Assembly: GCF_014648355.1 (NCBI RefSeq)
Contig: NZ_BMQY01000018.1
Coordinates: forward strand, 1-64,000
DNA: 64,000 nucleotides
Direction of reading: 5' to 3'
Origin: Couchioplanes azureus
GTDB lineage: Bacteria > Actinomycetota > Actinomycetes > Mycobacteriales > Micromonosporaceae
Shown here: positions 1 to 8,216 of the stretch, piece by piece
Layout of the letters: the number at the start of each line of letters is the position of its first letter
Position numbering within the stretch: position 1 is the first letter of the stretch
Program-made: the position numbers and the translations under genes
The notes under the pieces: model-generated
The model's input: the letters and a program-made list of their open reading frames with translations, nothing else
Database searches by the model: none
What the model was told of the DNA's origin: nothing

Positions 1-93
1 ATCTACCGACGCCTCGAAACCACACCGTCAACCTCTTGACCGGTCATAGGAGCGTCCACCCGCTAACACCGCCGGCGCGCCGGGTCCCGCGGG

Positions 94-256
94 CGCCGCC
101 CGGGGGTGAGGCGCCGGCGCCGGGGCGGCGGATCGCGCCGTCGCTGGGACGAGTGGCGCCGGGCGAGCGCCGCCGGATCGCGTTGCCGCCGGGGGTGAGG
201 TGCCGGCGCCCGGGCGCCGGATCGCGTTGCCGCCGGGGGTGAGGTGCCGGCGCCCG
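94..256. repeat. GC-rich tandem repeat upstream of the first gene
   Basis: Two essentially identical 41-bp copies lie at 172-212 and 216-256 (period 44 bp), and a degenerate third copy is visible at about 94-135. Each copy contains GGATCGCG, a GCCGCCGGGGGTGAGG block and GCCGGCGCC. Bases 1-375 hold no convincing gene: open frames there simply follow the repeat. It could be a slippage-generated minisatellite; no function is apparent. Confidence 0.75.
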
Positions 257-375
257 TGCGGTCCGTGTAGCCGGGGCGGGGGTGCTGCGGTTGGGGAGGC
301 GCCGACCCGTACTTATAGGAAGAGCGCGTCCGGAAAACGAGAGCGGGCGGTCGTGGTGTCGGCGATGCTGGGGTC

Positions 376-1512
376 ATGACAGATGAGGACAATCAGATCA
401 AATCGGTGCGGCAGTTCCGCCGGTTCGCCGCGGTGGTCTGTCTTGCCGGTGCCCTCGTCCAGCTCGCCTTGACCGCCTACTACCTGGGGATGGGCCATCG
501 GGCGACGCCGCACGACGTGCCGGTGGGGTTGGTGTCGCCGCCGGGCAAGCAGGCCGCGATCCTCGATCTGCTGGAGCGCGACGGCGTCTTCGAGGTGAGC
601 GTCTACGCGTCCGTGGCCGAGCTGCGGACCGCGATCGAGCGCCGCGACGTGTACGGCGGCGTCGACGTCACCGCCGCGCAGCCTCATCTCTACGTCGCCG
701 GCGCCGCGGGCACGGCGGCCGCCACACTGCTGCGGACCACCTACACCTCCGTCGTGGCCCAGCAGAACGGCCAGCATCTCGCCGCCCTGGCCGCGAAGGG
801 TGACACCATCTCCGTCGCCGAGGCGCAGGCCCTCACCACGCCGCCGCCGATCACGGACGTGGTGCCGCTGCCTGCCGACGACGTCAACGGTGCCTCGCTC
901 GGCTTCCTCGTCCAGGCCCTCGCCCTCGGCGGGACCATCGCCTCCGTCGGCCTGGGCCGGCTCATTCCGCGCACCCGCCGCTCCTGGGCGCGCGGGCTGG
1001 GACATCTGGCCACGCTCATCGTGTACGCGCTGGCCTCGGCCGCCGTCGTGCTGTGGTCGATGAGCTGGTTCGGCGTCGGCGCGGGCGCCGACCACGCCGC
1101 GATGTTCGGCATCTTCGCCCTGGTGTCGCTGGCGATCACCGGGTCGACCGCGGGGGCGGTCGCCCTCATCGGTCCGGCCGGGGCGCTCCTCGGCGGCGTC
1201 TACTTCACCATCGGTACGGTGATCAGCGGCGCCACCATCCTGCCGGAGTTCCTGCCCTCCTTCGGTCACGTGCTCGGTGAGAACCTGCCGACCGGCGCGG
1301 GCGTGCAGGCGGTGCGCTACGACCTCTACTTCCCGGACGCGCCGATCGGCCGGCCGCTGCTGATCCTGGCGCTGTACGCGGGCATCGGCTGTCTGATCGT
1401 GCTGGTCACCAACCTGCTGCCGAACCGGGGGGACCGCACCTCGGAGCTCGATCTGGAGGTCAAGGACCGGATCGAGGGCAACGAGGTGCGCCAGCCGGTC
1501 GCGATCGGCTGA
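376..1512 (+). CDS. Polytopic membrane protein, ABC-2/YhgE-like
   Basis: 378 residues. One membrane segment lies near the N-terminus (about residues 18-40), followed by an extracytoplasmic-looking domain of about 130 residues, then five or so hydrophobic segments between about residues 175 and 355 and a charged C-terminal tail. This layout (TM, outer domain, TM cluster) resembles YhgE/Pip and ABC-2-type permease-like proteins. No ATPase lies next to it in the window. The start is the first ATG of the frame, with only a weak purine run upstream. Substrate unknown; the family call rests on topology and a few motifs, so it is moderate. Confidence 0.7.
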   Translation: MTDEDNQIKSVRQFRRFAAVVCLAGALVQLALTAYYLGMGHRATPHDVPVGLVSPPGKQAAILDLLERDGVFEVSVYASVAELRTAIERRDVYGGVDVTAAQPHLYVAGAAGTAAATLLRTTYTSVVAQQNGQHLAALAAKGDTISVAEAQALTTPPPITDVVPLPADDVNGASLGFLVQALALGGTIASVGLGRLIPRTRRSWARGLGHLATLIVYALASAAVVLWSMSWFGVGAGADHAAMFGIFALVSLAITGSTAGAVALIGPAGALLGGVYFTIGTVISGATILPEFLPSFGHVLGENLPTGAGVQAVRYDLYFPDAPIGRPLLILALYAGIGCLIVLVTNLLPNRGDRTSELDLEVKDRIEGNEVRQPVAIG

Positions 1513-1586
1513 TTGCGGCTCAGGGTTTTTCCGGTTGCGCCGAAGAGGCAGGGGTCAGGCTGGTCTGCGCACGGAGGTGTTCCGCG

Positions 1587-2195
1587 GTGGGAATCGAGAA
1601 CGTCAACAACCGGATCGCCGACATCCAGAGCCGGATCATCGCCTTGCAGACCCAGCAGGCCACGCGCACCTCTTCGTCGTCTTCCACCACAGGCACCACG
1701 TCGGCCTCGGGAGCCTCGTTCGCCACGGCGCTCGCCGACGCGATGGGTACGCAGAGCACGGGTGCCTCGAACAAGTCGTACACCTTGAACAGCAAGGGGA
1801 TTCCGACCGAGCTGGCCGCGTACGGCAACGGCAAGATCCCGGCGAACGCGCTGGGCCGGGTGGGCAACACCAACCACAAGCTGTGGGCGCCCGCCGCCGA
1901 GTCGCTGAACCAGATGATCGCCGACGCCAAGGCGCAGGGTGTGACCATCCGCATCACCGACTCGTACCGCTCCTACGACGAGCAGGTCGACGTCGCGCGG
2001 CGCAAGGGTCTGTACTCGCAGGGCGGGCTGGCCGCCAAGCCGGGCACCAGCGAGCACGGCTGGGGCATGGCGACCGACCTCGACCTGAACGCCAAGGCGC
2101 AGGCCTGGATGCGGGCCAACGGCGAGAAGTACGGCTTCGTGGAGAACGTGCCGCGCGAGCCGTGGCACTGGGCGTACAAGCCGAAGACGGCCTAG
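1587..2195 (+). CDS. M15-family D-Ala-D-Ala carboxypeptidase-like protein
   Basis: 202 residues from a GTG preceded by GGAGG at about 1573. The C-terminal half has the M15/VanY zinc-site pattern: SEHGWGMATDLDL (His157, Asp164) and EPWHWAY (His194), so it probably cleaves peptidoglycan peptides. The first 60 residues are not a signal peptide: they begin with a helix (IENVNNRIADIQSRI) followed by a Ser/Thr-rich linker. That N-terminus recalls proteins exported by flagellar or other non-Sec routes, which is only inference. Its stop overlaps that of the convergent methyltransferase gene in a shared CTAG. Confidence 0.8.
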   Translation: MGIENVNNRIADIQSRIIALQTQQATRTSSSSSTTGTTSASGASFATALADAMGTQSTGASNKSYTLNSKGIPTELAAYGNGKIPANALGRVGNTNHKLWAPAAESLNQMIADAKAQGVTIRITDSYRSYDEQVDVARRKGLYSQGGLAAKPGTSEHGWGMATDLDLNAKAQAWMRANGEKYGFVENVPREPWHWAYKPKTA

Positions 2196-2992
2196 ACCCG
2201 GCAGATCAGCTCGCCGTGCAGCACCGACAGCCAGCCGTCCGGGTCCGCGGCCCAGGTGCGCCAGGCGCGCGAGATGCGTTCCAGGTCTTCCCGGGTGGCG
2301 GCGCCGGTGGCCAGAGCCTGCCCGGCCAGATCCGAGGCGAGGACGCGCTCCGCCCACATGCCGCCCCACCACGAGCGGTCCTCGTCGTCGGCGAAACACC
2401 ACGTGGACGAGGTCGCGGTGACATCCGCGAACCCGGCCGCGTGCGCCCACGAGAGCAGCCGGCGGCCCGCATCCGGTTCGCCGCCGTTGCCGCGGGCGAC
2501 CCGGCCGTAGAGGCGCAGCCACTCGTCCAGCTCCGGCAGCCGCGGAAACCAGGTGAAGGCCGCGTAGTCGCTGTCGCGGACGGCGACGATGCCGCCGGGC
2601 CGGGTGACGCGCCGCATCTCCCGCAGGGCCCGGACGGGATCGCCGACGTGCTGGAGCACCTGATGGGCGTGCACCACGTCGAAGGTCGCGTCGGGGAAGG
2701 CGAGGTCGTGCACGTCGCCGACCGCGAAGTCGACCGTGCTCAGGCCGCGCCGGGCGATCTCGGCGCGGGCGAGGCCGAGCGCGGCACCGGTCGGCTCCAG
2801 GGCGGTGATCCGTCCGGGTGTGATGTGCGTCGCCAGGTCCGCGGTGAGGGTGCCCGGCCCGCAGCCGACGTCGAGCAGACGCGCGCCGGAGGTCAGGTGG
2901 GGAAGCAGGTACGCCGCCGAATTCTCTGCGGTGCGCCAGCGGTGTGACCGCAAGACCGACTCGTGGTGCCCATGGGTGTAGACCGCCGACAT
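2192..2992 (-). CDS. Class I SAM-dependent methyltransferase
   Basis: 266 residues if started at the ATG at 2992; a GTG three codons upstream (3001) is possible. Motif I, LLDVGCGPGTL at about residues 39-49, is the SAM-binding loop, followed by an acidic residue after strand 2 (ITALEP) and the post-motif FDVVHAHQVLQHV and RVTRPGGIVAVRDSD, as in UbiE/Methyltransf_11 proteins. Substrate cannot be deduced. It is convergent with the M15 gene, overlapping it by 4 bp, and divergent from asd. Confidence 0.85.
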   Translation of the reverse strand: MSAVYTHGHHESVLRSHRWRTAENSAAYLLPHLTSGARLLDVGCGPGTLTADLATHITPGRITALEPTGAALGLARAEIARRGLSTVDFAVGDVHDLAFPDATFDVVHAHQVLQHVGDPVRALREMRRVTRPGGIVAVRDSDYAAFTWFPRLPELDEWLRLYGRVARGNGGEPDAGRRLLSWAHAAGFADVTATSSTWCFADDEDRSWWGGMWAERVLASDLAGQALATGAATREDLERISRAWRTWAADPDGWLSVLHGELICRV

Positions 2993-3052
2993 GTTTCCCA
3001 CGCTACGGCGCGGAATTTCCGTACGCGCAGTTCAGACCGTACTTTGGGACCC

Positions 3053-4078
3053 ATGAGGATCGGCATCGTCGGCGCGACGGGACAGGTCGGTGGCGTCATG
3101 CGCCGCATCCTGGCCGAGCGCGAGTTCCCCGTTGACCAGCTCCGGCTTTTCGCCTCCGCGCGTTCCGCGGGCCGCACCCTGCCGTGGCACGGCGGTGAGG
3201 TCACCGTCGAGGACGCCGAGCAGGCGGACTTCCGCGGGCTCGACATCGTCCTGTTCTCCGCCGGCAAGGGCAGCTCCAAGGAGTACGCGCCACGTGTCGC
3301 CGAGGCCGGCGCCGTGGTGATCGACAACTCCTCGGCCTGGCGCATGGATCCGGACGTCCCGCTCGTGGTGGCCGAGGTCAACCCGGAGGCCGCCGCCCGG
3401 CGTCCCCGGGGCATCATCGCCAACCCCAACTGCACCACGATGGCCGCCATGCCGGTGCTGCGCCCACTGCACGAGGAGGCCGGGCTGGTCGCCCTGGTCG
3501 TCACGACGTACCAGGCCGTCTCCGGCGCCGGGCTGGCGGGCGTCGCCGAGCTCGACGAGCAGGTGAAGAAGGTGGCCGACCGGGCCACCGAGCTCACGCA
3601 CGACGGCGGTGCCGTGGAGTTTCCGGCGGCCCGCTCCTTCGCCCGGCCGATCGCGTTCAACGTCCTGCCGCTGGCCGGCTCGATCGTCGACGACGGGCGC
3701 GGCGAGACCGACGAGGAGCAGAAGCTGCGCAACGAGAGCCGCAAGATTCTCGGCATCCCGGAGCTCAAGGTCTCCGGCACGTGCGTGCGCGTGCCCGTCT
3801 TCACCGGCCACTCGCTGCAGGTGAACGCCCGGTTCGCGCGGCCGGTCACCCCGGATCGGGCCCGCGAGCTGCTCGCCGGGGCGCCGGGCGTGGAGCTGTC
3901 CGACGTTCCCACGCCGCTGCAGGCGGCCGGCCGGGACCCGACGTACGTCGGCCGCATCCGGGCCGACGAGACGGTCGACAACGGGCTCGCGCTGTTCCTG
4001 TCCAACGACAATCTGCGCAAGGGTGCGGCGCTGAACGCCGTGCAGGTCGCCGAGGTGGTCGCCGCCGGGCTGCGCTGA
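3053..4078 (+). CDS. asd: Aspartate-semialdehyde dehydrogenase
   Basis: 341 residues, normal for the family. It reduces aspartyl phosphate to aspartate semialdehyde with NADPH, the branch point to lysine/diaminopimelate, threonine and methionine. The N-terminus MRIGIVGATGQVG is the NADP-binding loop; NPNCTTM (Cys127) carries the catalytic cysteine, and SGTCVRVPVFTGHS is the substrate-site region. The ATG at 3053 is chosen because the family motif starts immediately; there is no clear ribosome binding site, so the mRNA may be nearly leaderless. A strong terminator follows, so it is probably monocistronic. Confidence 0.95.
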   Translation: MRIGIVGATGQVGGVMRRILAEREFPVDQLRLFASARSAGRTLPWHGGEVTVEDAEQADFRGLDIVLFSAGKGSSKEYAPRVAEAGAVVIDNSSAWRMDPDVPLVVAEVNPEAAARRPRGIIANPNCTTMAAMPVLRPLHEEAGLVALVVTTYQAVSGAGLAGVAELDEQVKKVADRATELTHDGGAVEFPAARSFARPIAFNVLPLAGSIVDDGRGETDEEQKLRNESRKILGIPELKVSGTCVRVPVFTGHSLQVNARFARPVTPDRARELLAGAPGVELSDVPTPLQAAGRDPTYVGRIRADETVDNGLALFLSNDNLRKGAALNAVQVAEVVAAGLR

Positions 4079-4097
4079 TCGCGGCTTCCGGGCCCGG

Positions 4098-4139
4098 ACG
4101 CCCCGTTCCATCGAGAGGTGGGACGGGGCGTTTTGTCGT
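4098..4139 (+). terminator. Rho-independent terminator after asd
   Basis: A 13-bp stem (4098-4110 with 4119-4131, one G-U pair) and 8-nt loop are followed by TTTTGTCGTT, 19 bp after the asd stop. Confidence 0.85.
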
Positions 4140-4235
4140 TCCTTCGGGGGGTCTTCCCGACGCTCCACTATGGAAAAACGGGGCTTTTTGCCTGAATCGG
4201 TAGCGCATGGTCGGTTTGAGGTGCACAGTGATGGC

Positions 4236-4442
4236 ATGAACGACAGTGGGCCTGGCGGGGGCGGCTACTTCTGGTGCCTCCGGCATGACCGGGTCGAGTC
4301 CGGGGATGGCGTGTGCCCTGCCCAATACCGGCTCGGTCCGTACGCCTCCGCTGACGACGCCACGCGGGCGCTCGAGACGGTCGAGAAGCGCAATGCGGCG
4401 TGGGATGCCGAGGATGCCCGCTGGACCGGGGAGGTCAGCTAG
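4236..4442 (+). CDS. Small SPOR-like protein
   Basis: 68 residues from the ATG at 4236; a start at 4170 would add 22 atypical residues. The pattern YFWCLRHDRVESG followed by YRLGPYASADDATRALETVEKRNAAWDAED matches the short actinobacterial proteins annotated as SPOR domain-containing, in which a compact fold precedes a charged helix. Its role is unknown. It lies between the asd terminator and the histone-like gene. Confidence 0.6.
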   Translation: MNDSGPGGGGYFWCLRHDRVESGDGVCPAQYRLGPYASADDATRALETVEKRNAAWDAEDARWTGEVS

Positions 4443-4528
4443 GCCGGCTCGACCGCTGTGTCCAAGCCGGAATCTTCGGTCTCCAGGCGGAGACGAGCCC
4501 GCAGTCATTCGCAAGGAGGAAGTTCCCC

Positions 4529-5782
4529 ATGGCCGTGACCAAGAAGGCTGCCCCGACCCGGGCCGCCCAGAAACCCGCCGCCGACCCGGCCGCGGCCAAG
4601 CAGGCGGCCGCCCGGCGCGGTGCCGCTTCGCCGGCTGCCAAGCGCACCGCCGCCGCCACCTCCACCACCGGCAAGCGTCCCGGCACGGTGTCGGCCGCCG
4701 CGTCGCAGACCACGGCGAAGCGCGCCTCCGCCACCGCTGCCGCCGCCACTTCTCCCGCCAGGCGTGCCGCGAGTGCGTCGGCCAAGGCGGCCAAGCCGAT
4801 GGCGGGCCGCGCCTCCGGGTCGCAGACCACCGCCCGGCCCGCGGCGAAGACGACCGCCACGGGGACCCGGGCGGCAGGCACCAAGGCCACCGCGAGCAAG
4901 CCCACCGCGAGCAAGGCGACCGCGAAGAAGGCCACGGCGGGCCGGACGGCTCCGAGCAAGGCCGTGGCGGGACAGAACGGGATGGGCACGGCCATGACCG
5001 GCGCGACGGCCGGTGCCCGCACCGCGGCGGGCAAGGTCGCGGCGAAGAAGGCCCCGGCGAGCAAGACGGCGGCCAAGAAGGCTCCCGCGAGCAAGACGAC
5101 CGCCAACAAGGCCCCCGCGAGCAAGACCACCGCCAAGAAGGCCCCGGCCACCAAGACCGCGACCAAGTCGACGGCGACCAAGTCGACGGCGACCAAGTCG
5201 ACGGCCGCGAAGGCCGCGACGACGGCGGCGAAGGCCAAGGCCGCGGCGGTCAAGGCCGCCACCACCGCGAAGAAGGCGGCCGCGAAGGCGACCGGGGCGA
5301 AGGCGACCGGGGCCAAGGCCACCGCGGCGAAGTCGGCGACGGCGAAGAAGGCGCCGGCCAAGGCCACCGCGGCGAAGTCCACGACGGCGAAGAAGGCGCC
5401 GGCCAAGGCCACCACGGCGAAGTCGGCGACGGCCAAGAAGGCGCCGGCGAAGAGCACGGCGGCGAAGGCCACGGGTGCGGTGAAGAAGACGGCCGCGAAG
5501 GCCACGGGTGCGGTGAAGAAGACCGCGGCGAAGGCCACGGGCGCCGTGAAGAAAACCGCGGCGAAGGCGGCACCCACCCGGGCGACCGGCAACGCCGCCG
5601 CGACCAAGGTGCGCGCCGGCAAGGCGGGCAACGCCAAGCCCGCGACCATGGTGAAGAACTCGGCCACCAACGCCGGCCGGGTCAAGCAGCCCGCGAACGC
5701 CGCGGCCGCCCGCCGGGCCACCGCGGCGAGCAACGCCCGCACCGCGAGCGCCCCGGCGCGCAAGGCGACCGCCAAGCGCTGA
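4529..5782 (+). CDS. Lysine/alanine-rich histone H1-like protein
   Basis: 417 residues from the ATG at 4529, preceded by AAGGAGG. The whole protein is low-complexity Ala/Lys/Thr/Pro. It contains runs of a KKAPASKT-type repeat around residues 170-210, TKSTA triplets near 211-225, KKAPAKATAAKS units near 270-310 and three copies of TGAVKKTAAKA near 312-346. This is the composition of the C-terminal tails of eukaryotic H1 and of actinobacterial histone-like proteins, so it probably binds DNA or RNA through charge. There is no recognisable folded N-terminal HU domain, unlike actinobacterial HupB. Repeat copy number may vary between strains. Confidence 0.8.
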   Translation: MAVTKKAAPTRAAQKPAADPAAAKQAAARRGAASPAAKRTAAATSTTGKRPGTVSAAASQTTAKRASATAAAATSPARRAASASAKAAKPMAGRASGSQTTARPAAKTTATGTRAAGTKATASKPTASKATAKKATAGRTAPSKAVAGQNGMGTAMTGATAGARTAAGKVAAKKAPASKTAAKKAPASKTTANKAPASKTTAKKAPATKTATKSTATKSTATKSTAAKAATTAAKAKAAAVKAATTAKKAAAKATGAKATGAKATAAKSATAKKAPAKATAAKSTTAKKAPAKATTAKSATAKKAPAKSTAAKATGAVKKTAAKATGAVKKTAAKATGAVKKTAAKAAPTRATGNAAATKVRAGKAGNAKPATMVKNSATNAGRVKQPANAAAARRATAASNARTASAPARKATAKR

Positions 5783-5807
5783 CCCGATGCGCTGACACCT
5801 GCGGTGC

Positions 5808-5837
5808 AGGGGCCGTACCCGGCGGGGTGCGGCCCCT
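5808..5837 (+). terminator. Hairpin after the histone-like gene
   Basis: A 13-bp stem, 5808-5820 with 5825-5837 (one G-U pair), has a 4-nt loop. There is no T-run, but the position 25 bp after the stop and just before the next start suggests a terminator. Confidence 0.55.
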
Positions 5838-5857
5838 CATCGTGTTAGGAATGAGCG

Positions 5858-7285
5858 GTGCCGATCACCCGCGTCATCGCTCCGCGCATCGACTTCTCCG
5901 TGCTTCGCAAGGAACTGAACCTGCCCTCGGAGTTCCCCGCCGAGGCGCTGGCCGAGGCACGGCAGGCCGCGGCGACGTCGCCGCCCGCGACCGACCGCAC
6001 CGACGTGCCCCTGGTGACCCTCGACCCGGCCACCTCCCGCGACCTGGACCAGGCGATGCACCTGAGCCGCCGGGCCGGCGGCTACCGGGTCCGCTACGCC
6101 ATCGCCGACGTCGCGAGCTACGTGCGGCCCGGCGGCCCGCTGGAGGCCGAGACCTGGGTACGCGGCCAGACGATCTACCTGCCCGACGGCAAGGTCCCGC
6201 TGCACCCGCCGGTCCTCAGCGAGGACGCGGTCAGCCTGCTGCCCGGCGTCGACCGCGCGGCGGTGCTGTGGACGATCGACCTCGACGCCGACGGGGCGGT
6301 CGCCGCCGTCGCGCTCGAGCGGGCACGGGTGCGCAGCCGGGCCAAGCTCGACTACGCGGGACTCCAGGAGGCCCTCGCGGCCGGTGAGGCGCCGGAGCCG
6401 ATCGCGCTGCTGGCCGAGATCGGCGGCCTGCTCGCCGCGCGGGCCGCCGACCGCGGCGCGATCAACCTGCCGTTGCCCGCGCAGGAGGTCGAGCCCGACG
6501 GCGACGGGTGGCGGCTGGTGCTGCGCGCGCCGCTGCCGGTGGAGGAGCACAACGCGCAGATCTCGCTGCTCACCGGCATGGCCGCCGCGTCGCTGATGCT
6601 CGCCGGCGGGGTCGGCCTGCTGCGTACGATGCCCGCGGCCAAGCCCGAGGCCGTCGCCGCCCTGCGGGCCGCAGCCGCCTCGCTCGGCGTGCCGTGGCCG
6701 AGCGACGCCCAGGTCGGCGCGGTCGTGTCGTCGGTCGACCCGGCCGATCCCCGCGGTGCCGCCTTTCTCGACCAGGCGGCGGAGTTGTTGCGCGGTGCGG
6801 CGTACACGGCGTTCGACGGCGCGGCGCCGGCCGAGACCGGGCACGGCGGGGTGGGTGCCCCGTACGCGCACGTCACCGCCCCGCTGCGCCGGCTCGCCGA
6901 CCGGTACGCCACCGAGGTCTGCCTGGCGCTGCACGCCGGTACGGCCGTGCCGCAGTGGGCCCGCGCCGCGCTGCCGCGGCTGCCGGAGGCGATGGCCGCG
7001 ACGGACCGGGTGGCCTCCGCCGCGGATCGCGGCGCGGTGGCGCTGGCCGAGGCGGTGCTCCTCGAGGGCCGGGTGGGCGAGACCTTCGAGGCCGGTGTGC
7101 TCGACGTCGACGATCCGCCCAGGCCGGGCGGACGGCCCCGGCCCCGCGGCGGGACCGTCGCCGTCGACGATCCCGCCGTGCAGGCACGCTGCCTGGGTGA
7201 GCTGCCGCTGGGGCAGCGGATCACCGTACGGTTGACCGAGGCGGATCCCCGGACCCGCACGGTGGTGTTCGCCAAGGAGGGCTGA
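5858..7285 (+). CDS. RNB-family (RNase II-type) exoribonuclease
   Basis: 475 residues, GTG start. The catalytic RNB domain shows LDPATSRDLDQAM (acidic metal-binding cluster, about residues 51-63), YAIADVASYV, and YAHVTAPLRRLADRYA (about 334-349). Members degrade RNA 3' to 5'. At 475 residues it is the short actinobacterial form: there are no obvious N-terminal cold-shock domains, and the C-terminal S1-like part is reduced. It faces panB with only 1 bp between the stops. Confidence 0.85.
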   Translation: MPITRVIAPRIDFSVLRKELNLPSEFPAEALAEARQAAATSPPATDRTDVPLVTLDPATSRDLDQAMHLSRRAGGYRVRYAIADVASYVRPGGPLEAETWVRGQTIYLPDGKVPLHPPVLSEDAVSLLPGVDRAAVLWTIDLDADGAVAAVALERARVRSRAKLDYAGLQEALAAGEAPEPIALLAEIGGLLAARAADRGAINLPLPAQEVEPDGDGWRLVLRAPLPVEEHNAQISLLTGMAAASLMLAGGVGLLRTMPAAKPEAVAALRAAAASLGVPWPSDAQVGAVVSSVDPADPRGAAFLDQAAELLRGAAYTAFDGAAPAETGHGGVGAPYAHVTAPLRRLADRYATEVCLALHAGTAVPQWARAALPRLPEAMAATDRVASAADRGAVALAEAVLLEGRVGETFEAGVLDVDDPPRPGGRPRPRGGTVAVDDPAVQARCLGELPLGQRITVRLTEADPRTRTVVFAKEG

Positions 7286-7286
7286 C

Positions 7287-8117
7287 CTAGAAGGTGTGCT
7301 CCGCGGCGGGGAACTCGCCGCCGCGCACCTCGTCGGCGAAGCGGCGGGTGGCCTCGGCGAGCACGCCCGCCAGGTCGGCGTAGCGCTTGACGAAGCGCGG
7401 CGCCTTGCCGCCGCGCAGCCCGGCCATGTCCTGCCACACCAGCACCTGGGCGTCGGTGTCCGGGCCCGCGCCGATGCCGACGGTCGGGATGGTGAGCTCC
7501 TTGGTGATCCGGGTCGCGACCTCGCCCGGCACCATCTCCAGCACGACCGCGAAGGCGCCCGCCTCGGCGACGGCGCGCGCGTCGGCGATGACCTCCTCCG
7601 CCGCGCTGCCCCGGCCCTGGACGAGGTAGCCGCCGATGGTGTGCTCGCTCTGCGGCGTGAAACCGACGTGCCCCATCACCGGGATGCCGGCGCCGACGAT
7701 CGCCCGGATCTGCTCGGCGACGCGGCGGCCGCCCTCCAGTTTCACGGCGTGCGCGCCGGCCTCCTTCATGAAGCGTACGGCCGTGCGCAGACCCTGGACC
7801 GGGCCCTCCTCGTAGGAGCCGAACGGCAGGTCGGCGACGATCAGGGCGGTCTTCGTGGCGCGGACGACCGCGCGTACCAGCGGCAGCAGTTCGTCGGTGG
7901 TGACCGGCAGGGTCGTCTCGTGGCCGAACACGTTGTTGGCCGCCGAGTCGCCGACGAGCAGCACCGGGATGCCGGCGTTGTCGAACAGTGCGGCGGTGTA
8001 CTGGTCGTACGAGGTGAGCATCGGCCAGCGGTCGCCGCGTTCCTTGGCCGCGAGCAGGTCGCGGGTGCGGACGCGGCGGGTGGGCGGGCCGCCGTACAGG
8101 GTGGGGATCTCGGACAT
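7287..8117 (-). CDS. panB: 3-methyl-2-oxobutanoate hydroxymethyltransferase
   Basis: 276 residues, the usual PanB length. It transfers a hydroxymethyl group from methylene-THF to alpha-ketoisovalerate, the first step to pantothenate. The (beta/alpha)8 signature is clear: MLTSYDQYTAALFDNAGIPV, LLVGDSAANNVFGHETTLPV with the metal-binding Asp, VKLEGG, GHVGFTPQS and PTVGIGAGPDTDAQVLVWQDM. The ATG at 8117 is preceded by GAAGGAGA. It is followed on the same strand by no gene, so it ends a nadE-panB unit, matching the actinobacterial neighbourhood. Confidence 0.96.
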   Translation of the reverse strand: MSEIPTLYGGPPTRRVRTRDLLAAKERGDRWPMLTSYDQYTAALFDNAGIPVLLVGDSAANNVFGHETTLPVTTDELLPLVRAVVRATKTALIVADLPFGSYEEGPVQGLRTAVRFMKEAGAHAVKLEGGRRVAEQIRAIVGAGIPVMGHVGFTPQSEHTIGGYLVQGRGSAAEEVIADARAVAEAGAFAVVLEMVPGEVATRITKELTIPTVGIGAGPDTDAQVLVWQDMAGLRGGKAPRFVKRYADLAGVLAEATRRFADEVRGGEFPAAEHTF

Positions 8118-8216
8118 GGTCGTCTCCTTCCCTCGAGGCCGCGGAGTGCGGTCCCCGGGTTCGCCTCGCATCGTCGCACCCGGGGACCGGGCGCGGTCAG
8201 AGGTGAGTGGAGCCGA

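Noticed and set aside
5161..5210. CRISPR-like regular repeats
   Set aside because: The short repeated units are codons of the lysine-rich histone-like gene, with no unique spacers.
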